64,000 nucleotides of DNA, taken from NCBI GenBank assembly GCA_017536545.1, contig JAFXHF010000020.1, positions 1 to 64,000 on the forward strand. Direction: 5' to 3'. A model generated the notes under the pieces. It ran no database searches, had not been told where the DNA came from, and saw nothing but the letters and a program-made list of their open reading frames with translations. Both the position numbers and the translations under genes were made by a program. The DNA is from a bacterium. GTDB lineage: Bacteria > Cyanobacteriota > Vampirovibrionia > Gastranaerophilales > Gastranaerophilaceae. Below are positions 8,992 to 18,398 of this stretch, piece by piece; position 1 is the first letter of the stretch; each line of letters begins with the position of its first letter.

Positions 8992-9963
8992 GTGGAAACA
9001 TTCAAATACATACTAAAAAGAATAATCCAAACAATACCATTACTGATAATGGTATCAATAATTAGTTTCTTTATAATAAGACTTTCTCCAGTAGATCCTC
9101 TTGCGGAGTTAAAATTAAACCCATCTATTTCACCTGAAACAGTGGAAGCTGAACGCCAAAGACTTGGGCTTGATAAACCAATTATTGTTCAGTATGGCAA
9201 ATGGGCAATATCTTTCGTTCAGGGAGATCTAGGTGTAACCTCAAACGGTGAAAAAGTAAGCCAGAAACTAAAAGAAAGAATACCTAATACACTTCTTTTG
9301 ACTTCATTAGTTATTCTTTTAACTTGGCTTGTCGGAGTTCCTTTAGGGATTATCGCAGCCGTCAAATGGAAAACAAATTTTGACAGAATACTAACTGTTT
9401 TAACAAGTATTGGTATGGCAATCCCGTCATTCTTCTTTGCAGTTTTATTATTACTCTTTGCAGTGAAAACTGGATGGTTTCCAATCGGCGGTTTAACCAG
9501 TCCAAACTTTGCTGATATGACATTTGGTCAAAAATTCTTAGATATAACTCATCACTTAATCTTGCCTGTATTTGTATTATTTACAATCTCACTTGCAGGA
9601 TTACAAAGGCAAATGAGAGCAAATATGCTTGATGTTTTAGATAGTGATTATGTAAAATTTGCAAGAGCAAAAGGCTTACCAGAACATTTAGTAATCTATA
9701 AACACGCTCTAAGAAATGCAGTTAACCCTATGATTACTCTTTTAGGTTTTGAATTTGCAGGGTTACTATCAGGTGCAGCGTTAACAGAATATGTATTCCA
9801 ATACCCAGGGTTAGGCAGACTAATTCTAGAAGCTGTATTAAAATCAGATATAAATCTTGTAATGGCATCGTTGATGATGGGTGCTGTTATGCTTATTGTA
9901 GGTAATTTAATTGCGGATATTCTTCTTATCATCACCGATCCGAGAATAAGGGTGAAATCATGA
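8992..9963 (+). CDS. ABC transporter permease, OppB/DppB type
   Basis: Integral inner-membrane subunit of the peptide-type importer, 323 residues with six predicted helices starting at about residue 10. The EAA loop that contacts the ATPase is at about residues 213-243 (DYVKFARAKGLPEH). The start codon is GTG, four bases after the receptor stop, with GGAG upstream. It overlaps the next permease by four bases (ATGA), implying translational coupling. Confidence 0.92.
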   Translation: METFKYILKRIIQTIPLLIMVSIISFFIIRLSPVDPLAELKLNPSISPETVEAERQRLGLDKPIIVQYGKWAISFVQGDLGVTSNGEKVSQKLKERIPNTLLLTSLVILLTWLVGVPLGIIAAVKWKTNFDRILTVLTSIGMAIPSFFFAVLLLLFAVKTGWFPIGGLTSPNFADMTFGQKFLDITHHLILPVFVLFTISLAGLQRQMRANMLDVLDSDYVKFARAKGLPEHLVIYKHALRNAVNPMITLLGFEFAGLLSGAALTEYVFQYPGLGRLILEAVLKSDINLVMASLMMGAVMLIVGNLIADILLIITDPRIRVKS

Positions 9964-11027
9964 TAAAAGAAGTATTTCAACAATTATGGAAAGATAAATT
10001 TTCTAGAATTGCTCTTATTGTTTTAGGGCTAATTTATTTCTGCTTACTATTTGCAGATTTTATTGCACCTTATACAAAAGACTTTTCTGATAGAACAATG
10101 GCATATGTCCCACCATCAAAAGTGTTCACAATAGATGAAAACAGCAAATTATCAAAACCATATACATATAACTACATAAGAGAATTTGACCCAGTTAATC
10201 TTGAAATTAAATATAAATTGGACAGAACTCAAAAACACTATATTAAATTCTTCGCAAATGGACAACCTTATAAATTCTTAGGCATAATCCCTATGAAACG
10301 CCATTTGTTTACAACAGATGATAGTGGAAGAATTTACCTACTTGGAACAGATATCAACGGGAGAGATGTATTCTCAAGACTTCTATTTGGTGGAAGAATT
10401 TCTATGACAATAGGATTTTTGGCATTATTTGTACTATTTCCAATAGGACTACTATATGGTGGAATCTCGGGCTACTTTGGAGGGAAAGTCGATGCTATAA
10501 TGATGAGATTTGCCGAAGCCATTATGTCAATTCCTAGTTTTTATCTATTAATAATACTTGCTTCTATATTACCATCAGGGATGACAAGCACCCAAAGATT
10601 TATGCTCATAGTCTTAATCCTTGCACTTATTGGCTGGGCTGGGTTTGCCAGAGTTGTAAGAGGAATGGTTTTATCTATAAAAAGTCAGGAATATGTTCAA
10701 GCTGCTCAATCAATTGGAGCTTCGAAACTTAGAATAATTACAAAACACATATTGCCTCAGACTACAAGTTTTGTAATCGTTGCAATGACACTATCTGTAC
10801 CATCATATATCCTGTCTGAATCAGGATTAAGCTTTCTTGGTCTAGGTATTCAACAACCTGATGCAAGCTGGGGTAATATGTTAAAAGAAGCTCAAGAATT
10901 TACAAATATTTTGTATAGACCTTGGCTTTTAACTCCAGGATTTTTAATTTTTGTATCAGTTTTGGCATTCAACGTAATAGGTGATAATATAAGAGATATA
11001 TTAGATCCAAAAAGTAAAGTAAGATAA
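9960..11027 (+). CDS. ABC transporter permease, OppC/DppC type
   Basis: Second membrane subunit of the importer, 355 residues. It is longer than the usual 280-310 because the loop after the first helix (about residues 35-125) is extended. The EAA motif is at about residues 240-268 (QEYVQAAQSIGASKLR). The ATG overlaps the stop of the upstream permease. No ATPase gene (OppD/OppF) follows, so the ATPases must be encoded elsewhere or shared. Confidence 0.92.
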   Translation: MIKEVFQQLWKDKFSRIALIVLGLIYFCLLFADFIAPYTKDFSDRTMAYVPPSKVFTIDENSKLSKPYTYNYIREFDPVNLEIKYKLDRTQKHYIKFFANGQPYKFLGIIPMKRHLFTTDDSGRIYLLGTDINGRDVFSRLLFGGRISMTIGFLALFVLFPIGLLYGGISGYFGGKVDAIMMRFAEAIMSIPSFYLLIILASILPSGMTSTQRFMLIVLILALIGWAGFARVVRGMVLSIKSQEYVQAAQSIGASKLRIITKHILPQTTSFVIVAMTLSVPSYILSESGLSFLGLGIQQPDASWGNMLKEAQEFTNILYRPWLLTPGFLIFVSVLAFNVIGDNIRDILDPKSKVR

Positions 11028-11045
11028 ATATAGGGAACAGGGAGT

Positions 11046-11759
11046 ATGAAAACAGATAGTAAAATTGCGATAGGAATATCATCCGTACTTATTGCTATTG
11101 GAGTATTTCTTTTCGTTTGGATATTGCCATTTTTGTTTATTTGGCTATCATTTGGAATGAATCTTTCTAACGTGGAAAGTTTGCCATATCTAAAAAAAGC
11201 CGTGCAATACTCAATATTCAAGACACAAAAACTTTACACTCTAGAAACAATTATCCCAACATTACTTGTACTGAACAAAAACGAAGAAGCTATTTCTTAT
11301 TATGAAACTTACGAAAAATTAAATCCTAGCAATGAAGATATAGATACAAAAGCTACTAAAACACTTGTGACATACGCATACATAAGAACTAAAAATTATG
11401 ACAAAGCGTTAGAAATTGCTAAAGATACAAATAATTTATACCAACAGGCTAAAATTTATATTGAGATTGATGAGTTAGAGAAAGCAAAAGAAACTGTTGA
11501 AAAGATTTTTTCAACAAAAACACAATCTAAACTACCATATCTTTATGTTGCACAAATACAACTAAAAGAAGGTTATCCAAACTCAGCTCACAATTCAATT
11601 GATAAATTACTAAAAATAAACCCAAAACACGTTGATGCTCTTGAAACAAAAGCAAGAATTTTTGAAGTGCAAGGCAATAAAACACAAGCTGAGATACATT
11701 ATCTAAAAGCAAAACAAATAAAAGACGAAAGAAATAAAAAACTAGGAATAGAATATTAA
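11046..11759 (+). CDS. Membrane-anchored TPR protein
   Basis: 237 residues. One hydrophobic helix at about residues 10-38 is followed by helical repeats that fit tetratricopeptide units (EEAISYYETYEKLNP, YDKALEIAKDTNN, PKHVDALETKARIFEVQG). It probably anchors in the inner membrane with the repeats as a scaffold. It starts 18 bases after the permease and 10 bases before an MgtC-type gene, so it may be co-transcribed with both. Specific role unknown. Confidence 0.7.
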   Translation: MKTDSKIAIGISSVLIAIGVFLFVWILPFLFIWLSFGMNLSNVESLPYLKKAVQYSIFKTQKLYTLETIIPTLLVLNKNEEAISYYETYEKLNPSNEDIDTKATKTLVTYAYIRTKNYDKALEIAKDTNNLYQQAKIYIEIDELEKAKETVEKIFSTKTQSKLPYLYVAQIQLKEGYPNSAHNSIDKLLKINPKHVDALETKARIFEVQGNKTQAEIHYLKAKQIKDERNKKLGIEY

Positions 11760-11768
11760 GAGGGAAAT

Positions 11769-12512
11769 ATGGAAACATCAAGTATCGACAATTTAACACA
11801 CATATTCAATTTAGAATATTTTGTAAGATTATTATTTGCAGTCGTTTTTGGATTCTGCATAGGTTTAGAAAGAGAATTAACTAACAAATATGCAGGTTTA
11901 AGAACTCATATTTTAGTATGTTTGGGGGCTTGTGTATTTACTCTTATTTCAATTTACGGTTTCCCGACATTTGCTCCTGGTGATAACGTAATTGTTGATA
12001 ATTCTACTGGCATCAGAGATACATCACGTGTAGCGGCCCAAATTGTTACAGGTATCGGTTTTATCGGTGCTGGTACAGTATTAAGAAATGGCCCAATTGT
12101 ATTAGGTCTAACAACAGCTGCAACATTATGGATTGCCGCAAGTATTGGGATGGCATGTGGAGCTGGCATGTTTGATATCGCCTTTGCTGGTACTGTACTT
12201 GTTATTCTTACTCTTGTTTCAATTAGAGTTCTTGAAAGAAAAGTTCTACCAACAAGTACAAAGAAAACAAGACGTGTAAAAGTTGGGTTGGTTTGTGCTA
12301 ATGAAAACGCTCAAAAAATCCAAGAATACTTAATTGATAAATATCCAAGTATGTCAGAGCTTACAAAAAAATTACTAGTTGCGGACACAAATAGTACAAA
12401 AATCACTTGCGTAATAGATGTAGCAACTAAAAAACCTATCAAAGACTTATATAAAGTATTCCAAAAACAACAAGGTATCGAATCAATATCAATTCAAGAA
12501 ACTTTAGACTAA
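11769..12512 (+). CDS. MgtC/SapB family membrane protein
   Basis: 247 residues. The N-terminal two-thirds is a multi-helix membrane domain with the family motifs GFCIGLERELTNKYAGLRTH (about 22-41) and QIVTGIGFIGAGTVL (about 92-106). The C-terminal 80 residues are a small soluble domain. In pathogens the family is tied to survival at low magnesium and to ATP synthase control; here the role is open. GAGGG precedes the ATG by a few bases. Confidence 0.88.
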   Translation: METSSIDNLTHIFNLEYFVRLLFAVVFGFCIGLERELTNKYAGLRTHILVCLGACVFTLISIYGFPTFAPGDNVIVDNSTGIRDTSRVAAQIVTGIGFIGAGTVLRNGPIVLGLTTAATLWIAASIGMACGAGMFDIAFAGTVLVILTLVSIRVLERKVLPTSTKKTRRVKVGLVCANENAQKIQEYLIDKYPSMSELTKKLLVADTNSTKITCVIDVATKKPIKDLYKVFQKQQGIESISIQETLD

Positions 12513-12580
12513 TTAACAATTAGCTTTACATCAACGTACCTTTACGTTAGGATTAAGCAAAGAGTAAGGGAGAAATTATT

Positions 12581-13291
12581 TTGAAATATAAACGTATTTT
12601 ATTAAAGATTAGTGGAGAAGCACTTTTAGGAGAACAACAATTTGGTATTGACCAAAACCCTGTAAAAATGATTGCTAACGAAATTAAAAAAGTTAGAGAT
12701 ATGGGTGCAGAGGTTGCCGTTGTTGTTGGTGGCGGAAACATCTTCCGAGGAATGAAAAATAGTGCTAAATTAGGTATGGATCAAGCATCTGGGGATTATG
12801 TTGGTATGCTTGCAACTGTAATGAATGCTATTGCATTACAAAGTGCATTAAATCAAATCAACGTTGATTGTAGAGTTCAATCAGCTATTGCAATGAACCA
12901 AATAGCAGAGCCATACATCAGACACAGAGCAATTAGACACCTTGAAAAAGGTAGAGTTGTAATCTTCGCTGCTGGTACTGGCAACCCATTTTTTACAACA
13001 GATACAGCTTCAGCTCTTAGAGCATCTGAAATTAACGCAGAAGCAATGTTAATGGCAAAAAATGGTGTTGATGGAGTTTATACAGACGACCCTAACACTA
13101 ATCCAGAAGCTAAAAAGATTGATAAAATGACTTATGATGATATCATTAAAAACGAATTAAAAGTTATGGATACATCAGCTTGTGCATTATGTAAACAAAA
13201 CAAAATTCCAATAGTAGTATTTGATTTCAAAAAAGAAAATGGAATTAAAAACATCCTTAATGGTCAAGAAATAGGAACATACATTAGTTAA
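12581..13291 (+). CDS. pyrH: Uridylate kinase
   Basis: Phosphorylates UMP to UDP in pyrimidine nucleotide synthesis; amino acid kinase fold, hexamer in the family. 236 residues with [10 protein letters not shown] at the N-terminus and the GGGNIFRG nucleotide-binding loop at about residues 50-57. The start is TTG, supported by AAGGGAG eight bases upstream. First gene of the pyrH-frr-cdsA-rnc-rpe run, a classical bacterial order. Confidence 0.97.
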   Translation: MKYKRILLKISGEALLGEQQFGIDQNPVKMIANEIKKVRDMGAEVAVVVGGGNIFRGMKNSAKLGMDQASGDYVGMLATVMNAIALQSALNQINVDCRVQSAIAMNQIAEPYIRHRAIRHLEKGRVVIFAAGTGNPFFTTDTASALRASEINAEAMLMAKNGVDGVYTDDPNTNPEAKKIDKMTYDDIIKNELKVMDTSACALCKQNKIPIVVFDFKKENGIKNILNGQEIGTYIS

Positions 13292-13310
13292 TATACGAAA
13301 GAGGTAAAAA

Positions 13311-13877
13311 ATGTCAGAAGCTTTAGAAGAATTATTCTTATTCGGCGAAGAAAAAATGGAAAAAGCGATTGCCCAACTTCAAAGAGAATTTGGTTCAATC
13401 AGAACAGGTCGTGCAAACCCTGGTATTTTAGATAAAGTTATCGTTGAATACTATGGAGCACTTACTCCATTAAGACAAATGTCACAAGTTACAGTACAAG
13501 ACGGTACTACACTTGTTATCACACCATATGATAAATCAATTATGAAAGAAATCGAAAAAGCTATCATCAAAGCTGAAATCGGCATCACTCCAAACTCTGA
13601 TGGTACTTGTATCAGAATGACTTTCCCTCCTCTAACAGAAGAAAGAAGAAGAGAAATCACTAAAGACGTTAGAAAAATCGGGGAAGATGCTAAAGTTGCT
13701 ATCAGAAATATCAGAAGAGATATGACTGACAACCTTAAAAAATTAGAAAAAAGTGAAAATCTTCCAGAAGATATGGTTAAAGATAACCAAGATAAAATCC
13801 AAAAATTAACAGACAAATACACAGCTAATATTGACGCTGCAGTTTCAGTAAAAGAAAAAGAGGTTATGACAGTATAA
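13311..13877 (+). CDS. frr: Ribosome recycling factor
   Basis: Splits post-termination ribosomes together with EF-G. 188 residues, close to the family norm of 185. The hallmark FGSIRTGRANPGILDKVIVE lies at about residues 27-46, with the charged helical C-terminal hairpin after it. AGAGGT precedes the ATG. The stop overlaps the start of cdsA by one base. Confidence 0.98.
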   Translation: MSEALEELFLFGEEKMEKAIAQLQREFGSIRTGRANPGILDKVIVEYYGALTPLRQMSQVTVQDGTTLVITPYDKSIMKEIEKAIIKAEIGITPNSDGTCIRMTFPPLTEERRREITKDVRKIGEDAKVAIRNIRRDMTDNLKKLEKSENLPEDMVKDNQDKIQKLTDKYTANIDAAVSVKEKEVMTV

Positions 13878-14746
13878 TGATAGACTTAGGCTTGAATAAA
13901 CACGCTACAAGAATGCTAACAGGTTTTATAATGGGTACAATCGTAATGGGTTGTATAATGTTGGGTGGATATGCCCTACTTGCCCTATTACTATTTATGC
14001 TTGCGGCAGGCTCAAAAGAATATGTTAAAATTCTAAATAATAAAGGGTTTTATCCAAGCCTTAAAGTTATCTACTTAACAGAATTAATTCTCGCAACTGT
14101 AGTATTTTTCAAAAGATTTGATTTAGTTGCAATTACATTAACTATTTGTGCAATGTGCTCGTTTATGTGGGTACTATTCAGAGGGCGTCAACCATACATC
14201 GCAAACGTAGCAACAACTTTGCTTGGTATGGTTTATTGTGGCTGGTTTCCACTACATTTAATCTTTTTAAGAGATTTATCTTGTGATAAATACGACAGTG
14301 GTCTAGGTTTTGTTGTTTTAATGTTTACAGCAATTCTTTTAACAGATATTGGTTGCTATTATGTGGGTTCAAAATTTGGAAAACATAAATTAGCTCCTGT
14401 AATCAGTCCAAATAAAACAATCGAAGGTTCTGTTGGTGGCGGAATTTGTGCAATTATTGGTGCACTAATTATCGGATATTTCATTGACCTATCTTGGTAT
14501 ATGTCAATATTTGCAGGTATAATTTGTACAATCTTTGCCCAAATCGGCGACCTTTGCGAATCTCTAATCAAACGCGATGCAGGTGTTAAAGATTCTGGAG
14601 ATAGTTTACCTGGACACGGCGGATTTTTAGACAGATCTGATAGCTTTGTTCTAACACTTCCAATCATGTATTACTTCTGCAAATGCTTTATTTTCAATAC
14701 AGAATGGATGACAACATTATCTAATTATGTGAAAGGGCTATTTTAA
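13877..14746 (+). CDS. cdsA: Phosphatidate cytidylyltransferase
   Basis: Makes CDP-diacylglycerol from phosphatidate and CTP, the branch point of phospholipid synthesis. 289 residues, multi-helix membrane protein. The C-terminal signature KRDAGVKDSGDSLPGHGGFL (about residues 232-251) carries the catalytic aspartates. Start and stop each overlap a neighbour by one base, so it is translationally coupled to frr and rnc. Confidence 0.96.
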   Translation: MIDLGLNKHATRMLTGFIMGTIVMGCIMLGGYALLALLLFMLAAGSKEYVKILNNKGFYPSLKVIYLTELILATVVFFKRFDLVAITLTICAMCSFMWVLFRGRQPYIANVATTLLGMVYCGWFPLHLIFLRDLSCDKYDSGLGFVVLMFTAILLTDIGCYYVGSKFGKHKLAPVISPNKTIEGSVGGGICAIIGALIIGYFIDLSWYMSIFAGIICTIFAQIGDLCESLIKRDAGVKDSGDSLPGHGGFLDRSDSFVLTLPIMYYFCKCFIFNTEWMTTLSNYVKGLF

Positions 14747-15429
14747 TGAAGTCTGTAGCTAAAATCTTTGGGATAGAAACTATTACAGAAGATTTTTATA
14801 AACACGCACTTACTCATTCCTCTTTCACAAAAGAACACGAACTTCCTGAAACTCAATGTTATGAAAGACTTGAGTTTTTAGGTGATGCTGTTTTAAAACT
14901 AACTATTTCTGATGTTTTATTCAAAAGATACCCAGACTCAAGAGAAGGTGAATTATCTAAGATAAGAAGCATTTTGGTATCAGATAATACTTTAGCTGAT
15001 ATTGCGAAAAACAATGGACTTCAACAACTCATCATAATGAGTAAGCACGAAGAAAAACAAGGATGTAGAAACCTTAATTCTATATGTGCTTGCGTTTTTG
15101 AAGCAGTTTTAGGGGCTTATTATCTTGATGGTAAATTTAGTGAAGTTGTTAATTATATTGAAAAAACTTTTGAACCTTATATTGAAGATGTAGCTCAACA
15201 CTTCGAGAAATTTAACGCTAAAGCTATTCTTCAAGAATATACGCAAGGTCTTAATAAAAAAACTCCAGTTTATAATGTAATTAACGAAACAGGCCCTCAA
15301 CATAAGAAAACCTTTGAGGTTGAAGTTCGTTATAACGATGAGGTTTTAGCCATTGAAACTGGATCAAGTAAAAAAGAAGCTGAACAGAAATGTGCATTAG
15401 CAGCTTGCAAAAAGTTAGGAATTGTATAA
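14746..15429 (+). CDS. rnc: Ribonuclease III
   Basis: Cleaves double-stranded RNA in rRNA maturation. 227 residues: catalytic domain with ERLEFLGDAVLKL at about 40-52, then a double-stranded RNA-binding domain from about 155 to the end (KAILQEYTQG, SSKKEAEQKCALAACKKLG). Fused by one-base overlap to cdsA and followed without gap by rpe. Confidence 0.97.
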   Translation: MKSVAKIFGIETITEDFYKHALTHSSFTKEHELPETQCYERLEFLGDAVLKLTISDVLFKRYPDSREGELSKIRSILVSDNTLADIAKNNGLQQLIIMSKHEEKQGCRNLNSICACVFEAVLGAYYLDGKFSEVVNYIEKTFEPYIEDVAQHFEKFNAKAILQEYTQGLNKKTPVYNVINETGPQHKKTFEVEVRYNDEVLAIETGSSKKEAEQKCALAACKKLGIV

Positions 15430-16074
15430 ATGTCAAAAATTATCGTTTCACCATCAATATTATCAGCAGATTTTGCAAACTTGGAACGTGATATTAAAGC
15501 GGTCGAAAAAGCTGGTGCTGATTGGATTCACGTAGACGTAATGGATGGACACTTTGTTCCAAATATTACAATCGGCGTTCCCGTTGTAAAATCACTTAGA
15601 AACGTTACAAAATTACCATTAGATGTTCATTTGATGATTGAAAATCCTGAAAAATACATTGAACCATTTGCAAACGCGGGCTCTGATATTATTACATTCC
15701 ACTATGAAGCAGTAAAACCTGAAAACATTGCAGAAGTGATCAATGCGATCAAATCATTCGGTGTTAAAGCTGGTATGTCTATAAAACCTAAAACTAACGC
15801 TCAAGATATTTTAGAGTACTTACCGCAACTTGATATGTTACTTGTAATGACAGTTGAGCCTGGTTTTGGTGGACAAAAATTCATGCAAGATTGTGCTGAA
15901 AAAATCCCAACAATAAAAGCTAACGCACCTAAAAATTTAATTATCCAAGTTGATGGTGGAATAAACGCAGATACAGCAAAAATTTGCACAGAATTTGGAG
16001 CAACATCATTAGTTGCAGGTAATTATATTTACAAAGCCGAAAATATAGAACAAGCTATTAAATCTTTACGCTAA
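15430..16074 (+). CDS. rpe: Ribulose-phosphate 3-epimerase
   Basis: Interconverts ribulose 5-phosphate and xylulose 5-phosphate in the pentose phosphate pathway. 214 residues, TIM barrel. SPSILSADFANLE at the N-terminus, metal-binding HVDVMDGHFVPN at about 34-45, and the phosphate-gripping VDGGIN near 175. It begins directly after the rnc stop. Its last nine bases overlap the convergent acidic gene. Confidence 0.97.
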   Translation: MSKIIVSPSILSADFANLERDIKAVEKAGADWIHVDVMDGHFVPNITIGVPVVKSLRNVTKLPLDVHLMIENPEKYIEPFANAGSDIITFHYEAVKPENIAEVINAIKSFGVKAGMSIKPKTNAQDILEYLPQLDMLLVMTVEPGFGGQKFMQDCAEKIPTIKANAPKNLIIQVDGGINADTAKICTEFGATSLVAGNYIYKAENIEQAIKSLR

Positions 16075-17190
16075 TTGGTCATTACCAACATTTTCGCCCT
16101 TACGAATTTTGGCTTTCAAAATCTGATCTAAGTCTGCACTTGCTGCCTTGTCAGTTTCTGCCGTAGGGTTTTTAGCTGGATCGTTTGAAGATTTATTTTC
16201 TTCAGATGACTGATTTTCAGCATCATTTTTCAGTGAAATACCTTTAACACCTGTTTTGTCTTGAACTTCACTTTTGTAATTCTGAACAGTTGATTGACCT
16301 TCTGAAATTTTTTCAGTTGCTGATTCTTGAACATTTTCAGCTTGTTTTGATGCAAATACAGCGTGAGCTCCAAAACGTTTTGACATTATACCATATATCA
16401 ATTCTTTCAAATCAAAGCCACCATTACCTCGAATAGAAGCTAATAAATCATCTCCAATTCCAATAGTTTCAGTACCAAAATCTTCTGCGTTAAAAATAAT
16501 TGATGATTGAGAATTTACAAATGATTCTTTTGAACCCAAATCCCCTTCAACACCTGCAAGATTAGATTGAGCCTGCATACCCATTTTTTGGAGTTGAGCA
16601 TTTAATTTATTAATCTTACCAATTGCGGTAGGGTCATTATCGCCGTCATTAACAGATTGTACCTCATTTTTAAGCTCTTTTTGAACAGCTTCAGCGTGTT
16701 TCAATAACGCTCTCATATGATTATCTAAAGCTTGAATTTCGCTTTCAGTTTGATGACCAGTAATAGCCATAGTAAGGGCAGAACGCAAAGCATCATTTCT
16801 AGAATCCCTACTATCGTGAATAAACACTTTCGCAATATCAACTAAAGAAGCATCATTCGCCTCCATTTCTTCACGTTTTGCTTCCGCTGGAGATTTAGGC
16901 TCTTCTTGAATTTCTGTACCTTCTTCTCCTTCAGTTGCAGTAGCATCAGTAGATTCTGTAGTAGTACCAGCTGATTCAGCTGATGGAGCGACTGTTTGCG
17001 AATTTGCAGCTTCATATGTTGTATCATCTGTATCTGCAGCGTTTACATCAGCAAGAAAGCCTTGAGCCCACTGCAAATATTGGCTCGGGACATCGATACC
17101 CTGTTCTTTGTATTCAATTATCTCTGGTGCGGTCAATTTACGCCAATCAATTTGCTTTGGTGAAATTGCCTCAATTCTTGATACGTCCAT
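16066..17190 (-). CDS. Acidic, low-complexity protein of unknown function
   Basis: 374 residues with no family I recognise. The N-terminal 55 residues are ordered-looking (DWRKLTAPEIIEYKEQGIDV). Then comes a Ser/Thr/Glu/Ala-rich linker at about 55-110, a helical core at about 110-290 with coiled-coil character, and a disordered Ser/Asn/Asp/Lys-rich tail. There is no signal peptide or membrane helix. The 3' end overlaps rpe by nine bases on the opposite strand. Its length and sustained frame argue for a real gene. Confidence 0.7.
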   Translation of the reverse strand: MDVSRIEAISPKQIDWRKLTAPEIIEYKEQGIDVPSQYLQWAQGFLADVNAADTDDTTYEAANSQTVAPSAESAGTTTESTDATATEGEEGTEIQEEPKSPAEAKREEMEANDASLVDIAKVFIHDSRDSRNDALRSALTMAITGHQTESEIQALDNHMRALLKHAEAVQKELKNEVQSVNDGDNDPTAIGKINKLNAQLQKMGMQAQSNLAGVEGDLGSKESFVNSQSSIIFNAEDFGTETIGIGDDLLASIRGNGGFDLKELIYGIMSKRFGAHAVFASKQAENVQESATEKISEGQSTVQNYKSEVQDKTGVKGISLKNDAENQSSEENKSSNDPAKNPTAETDKAASADLDQILKAKIRKGENVGNDQLA

Positions 17191-17338
17191 AGTACGCCCT
17201 TGTTATTATCTAAATATATTTACGGCATAAAATTTTAAAACTTTAATTTTCCGTAAAAAAAGTTTATAATGTATTCATCTGATTAAGGGATAACTTTTGA
17301 TAAAAATATGAATATAATGTAGAAAAAAGAGGTACCTT

Positions 17339-17746
17339 ATGACTAATGAAATAACTCAAAAACTCTATCAAGAAATGATGGATAAAGCCATTGAAGTTTC
17401 TAAAAACGCATACTGTCCATATTCAAAATTTGCAGTTGGAGCTTGCGTTTTAATGGATTCTGGCAATATTTACACTGGTTGCAATTACGAAAATGGAAGT
17501 TTTGGAATGACAATTTGTGCTGAAAGAAACGCCATCGGAACAGCTATAGCAAATGGAGATAAAAAAGTTAAAGCCGTTGCAATTTATTCACCAAACAAAG
17601 ATAACTGCACTCCATGCGGAGCTTGCAGAGAAGTTATTCATGAATTTAGCGATAACGATGAAAACGTTGACGTTATCGTAAAAATTGGTGAAGATATTAA
17701 AGTTCTAAAATTAGCATACCTACTCCCAGAAAGTTTTAACCTATAA
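17339..17746 (+). CDS. cdd: Cytidine deaminase
   Basis: Deaminates cytidine and deoxycytidine in pyrimidine salvage. 135 residues, the usual length of the homotetrameric class. The catalytic zinc site is complete: Cys60 with Glu62 in CAERNA, and Cys93 and Cys96 in PCGAC. GAGGT precedes the ATG. The next small gene starts two bases after the stop. Confidence 0.96.
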   Translation: MTNEITQKLYQEMMDKAIEVSKNAYCPYSKFAVGACVLMDSGNIYTGCNYENGSFGMTICAERNAIGTAIANGDKKVKAVAIYSPNKDNCTPCGACREVIHEFSDNDENVDVIVKIGEDIKVLKLAYLLPESFNL

Positions 17747-17747
17747 A

Positions 17748-17984
17748 ATGTACATATTTGAACTCATTACCCAATATATCAAAGGCAAAAAATACGCAGC
17801 AAAGCATTCTTTTGACCCGCTGGAAAACGAAATAGACGGGCTAGAAGAAAAATCTGAAAACTGCGATCATCTGTTTATGCCACTTGATAGTTCTAACGAG
17901 AATTTTGCCTGCAAATACTGTGGTCTTGTTGTTCCTAAAGAAAAATTGAAAAATAAAAACATTTTTGAAAATAAGTCTTTTTAA
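17748..17984 (+). CDS. Small protein with a zinc-ribbon-like Cys pair
   Basis: 78 residues. A helical N-terminus is followed by CDHLFMPLDSSNENFACKYC, a CxH...CxxC arrangement that could bind one zinc, and a Lys-rich end. It starts two bases after cdd, so it is probably co-transcribed and co-translated. Function unknown. Confidence 0.55.
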   Translation: MYIFELITQYIKGKKYAAKHSFDPLENEIDGLEEKSENCDHLFMPLDSSNENFACKYCGLVVPKEKLKNKNIFENKSF

Positions 17985-18011
17985 TAACTAAAAGAAGAAT
18001 ATAAAAATCTG

Positions 18012-18048
18012 ACCTCCAAGTTTAAAATACACAAACAAGGAGGTTTTT
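18012..18048 (+). promoter_or_regulatory. Hairpin pairing the ribosome site of the next gene, or terminator
   Basis: ACCTCC (18012-18017) is complementary to GGAGGT (18039-18044), the ribosome site of the gene at 18051, across a 21-base loop. A TTTTT run follows the right arm. The element could hide the ribosome site, end upstream transcription, or both. Confidence 0.4.
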
Positions 18049-18050
18049 AT

Positions 18051-18344
18051 ATGAGCAAAAACTTAGGCGAAATTATGAACAACATCATGAAAGAAAACGC
18101 CACAAAACAAGTACTGATACTTACTAACCATATGTATATTTTAGGTACAATACACGACTATTACGAAAACTGCAAAAATTGTCATGACTGCTTAATTGCA
18201 CTAAAAAACGTAAAAATTGCAAAGATAGATGACCTTTGTCACTGTAAAGTTGACGAATGTGAATGCAATTTTGAAGCTTTAGTAGAATACAAGTGGTTCA
18301 ACGTTTCAACCCACTCAATTGTAGGTTTTAGCATCTTGGGATAA
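18051..18344 (+). CDS. Small Cys-rich protein of unknown function
   Basis: 97 residues. The N-terminal part looks like a small beta-rich fold (KQVLILTNHMYILGTIHDYY). Eight or so cysteines follow in CKNCHDC and CHCKVDECEC, spaced like metal ligands. GGAGGT is seven bases before the ATG, within a hairpin. Followed by a terminator shared with rpsU. No family recognised. Confidence 0.6.
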   Translation: MSKNLGEIMNNIMKENATKQVLILTNHMYILGTIHDYYENCKNCHDCLIALKNVKIAKIDDLCHCKVDECECNFEALVEYKWFNVSTHSIVGFSILG

Positions 18345-18350
18345 ACGTAA

Positions 18351-18384
18351 AAAAGGGAAGTCCATTTGAACTTCCCTTTTGAAT
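18351..18384. terminator. Bidirectional terminator between a small gene and rpsU
   Basis: Perfect ten-base stem AAAAGGGAAG / CTTCCCTTTT with a ten-base loop. The A and T runs at both feet let it work for the plus-strand gene ending at 18344 and for rpsU on the minus strand. Confidence 0.85.
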
Positions 18385-18398
18385 TTATTAACTAAATC

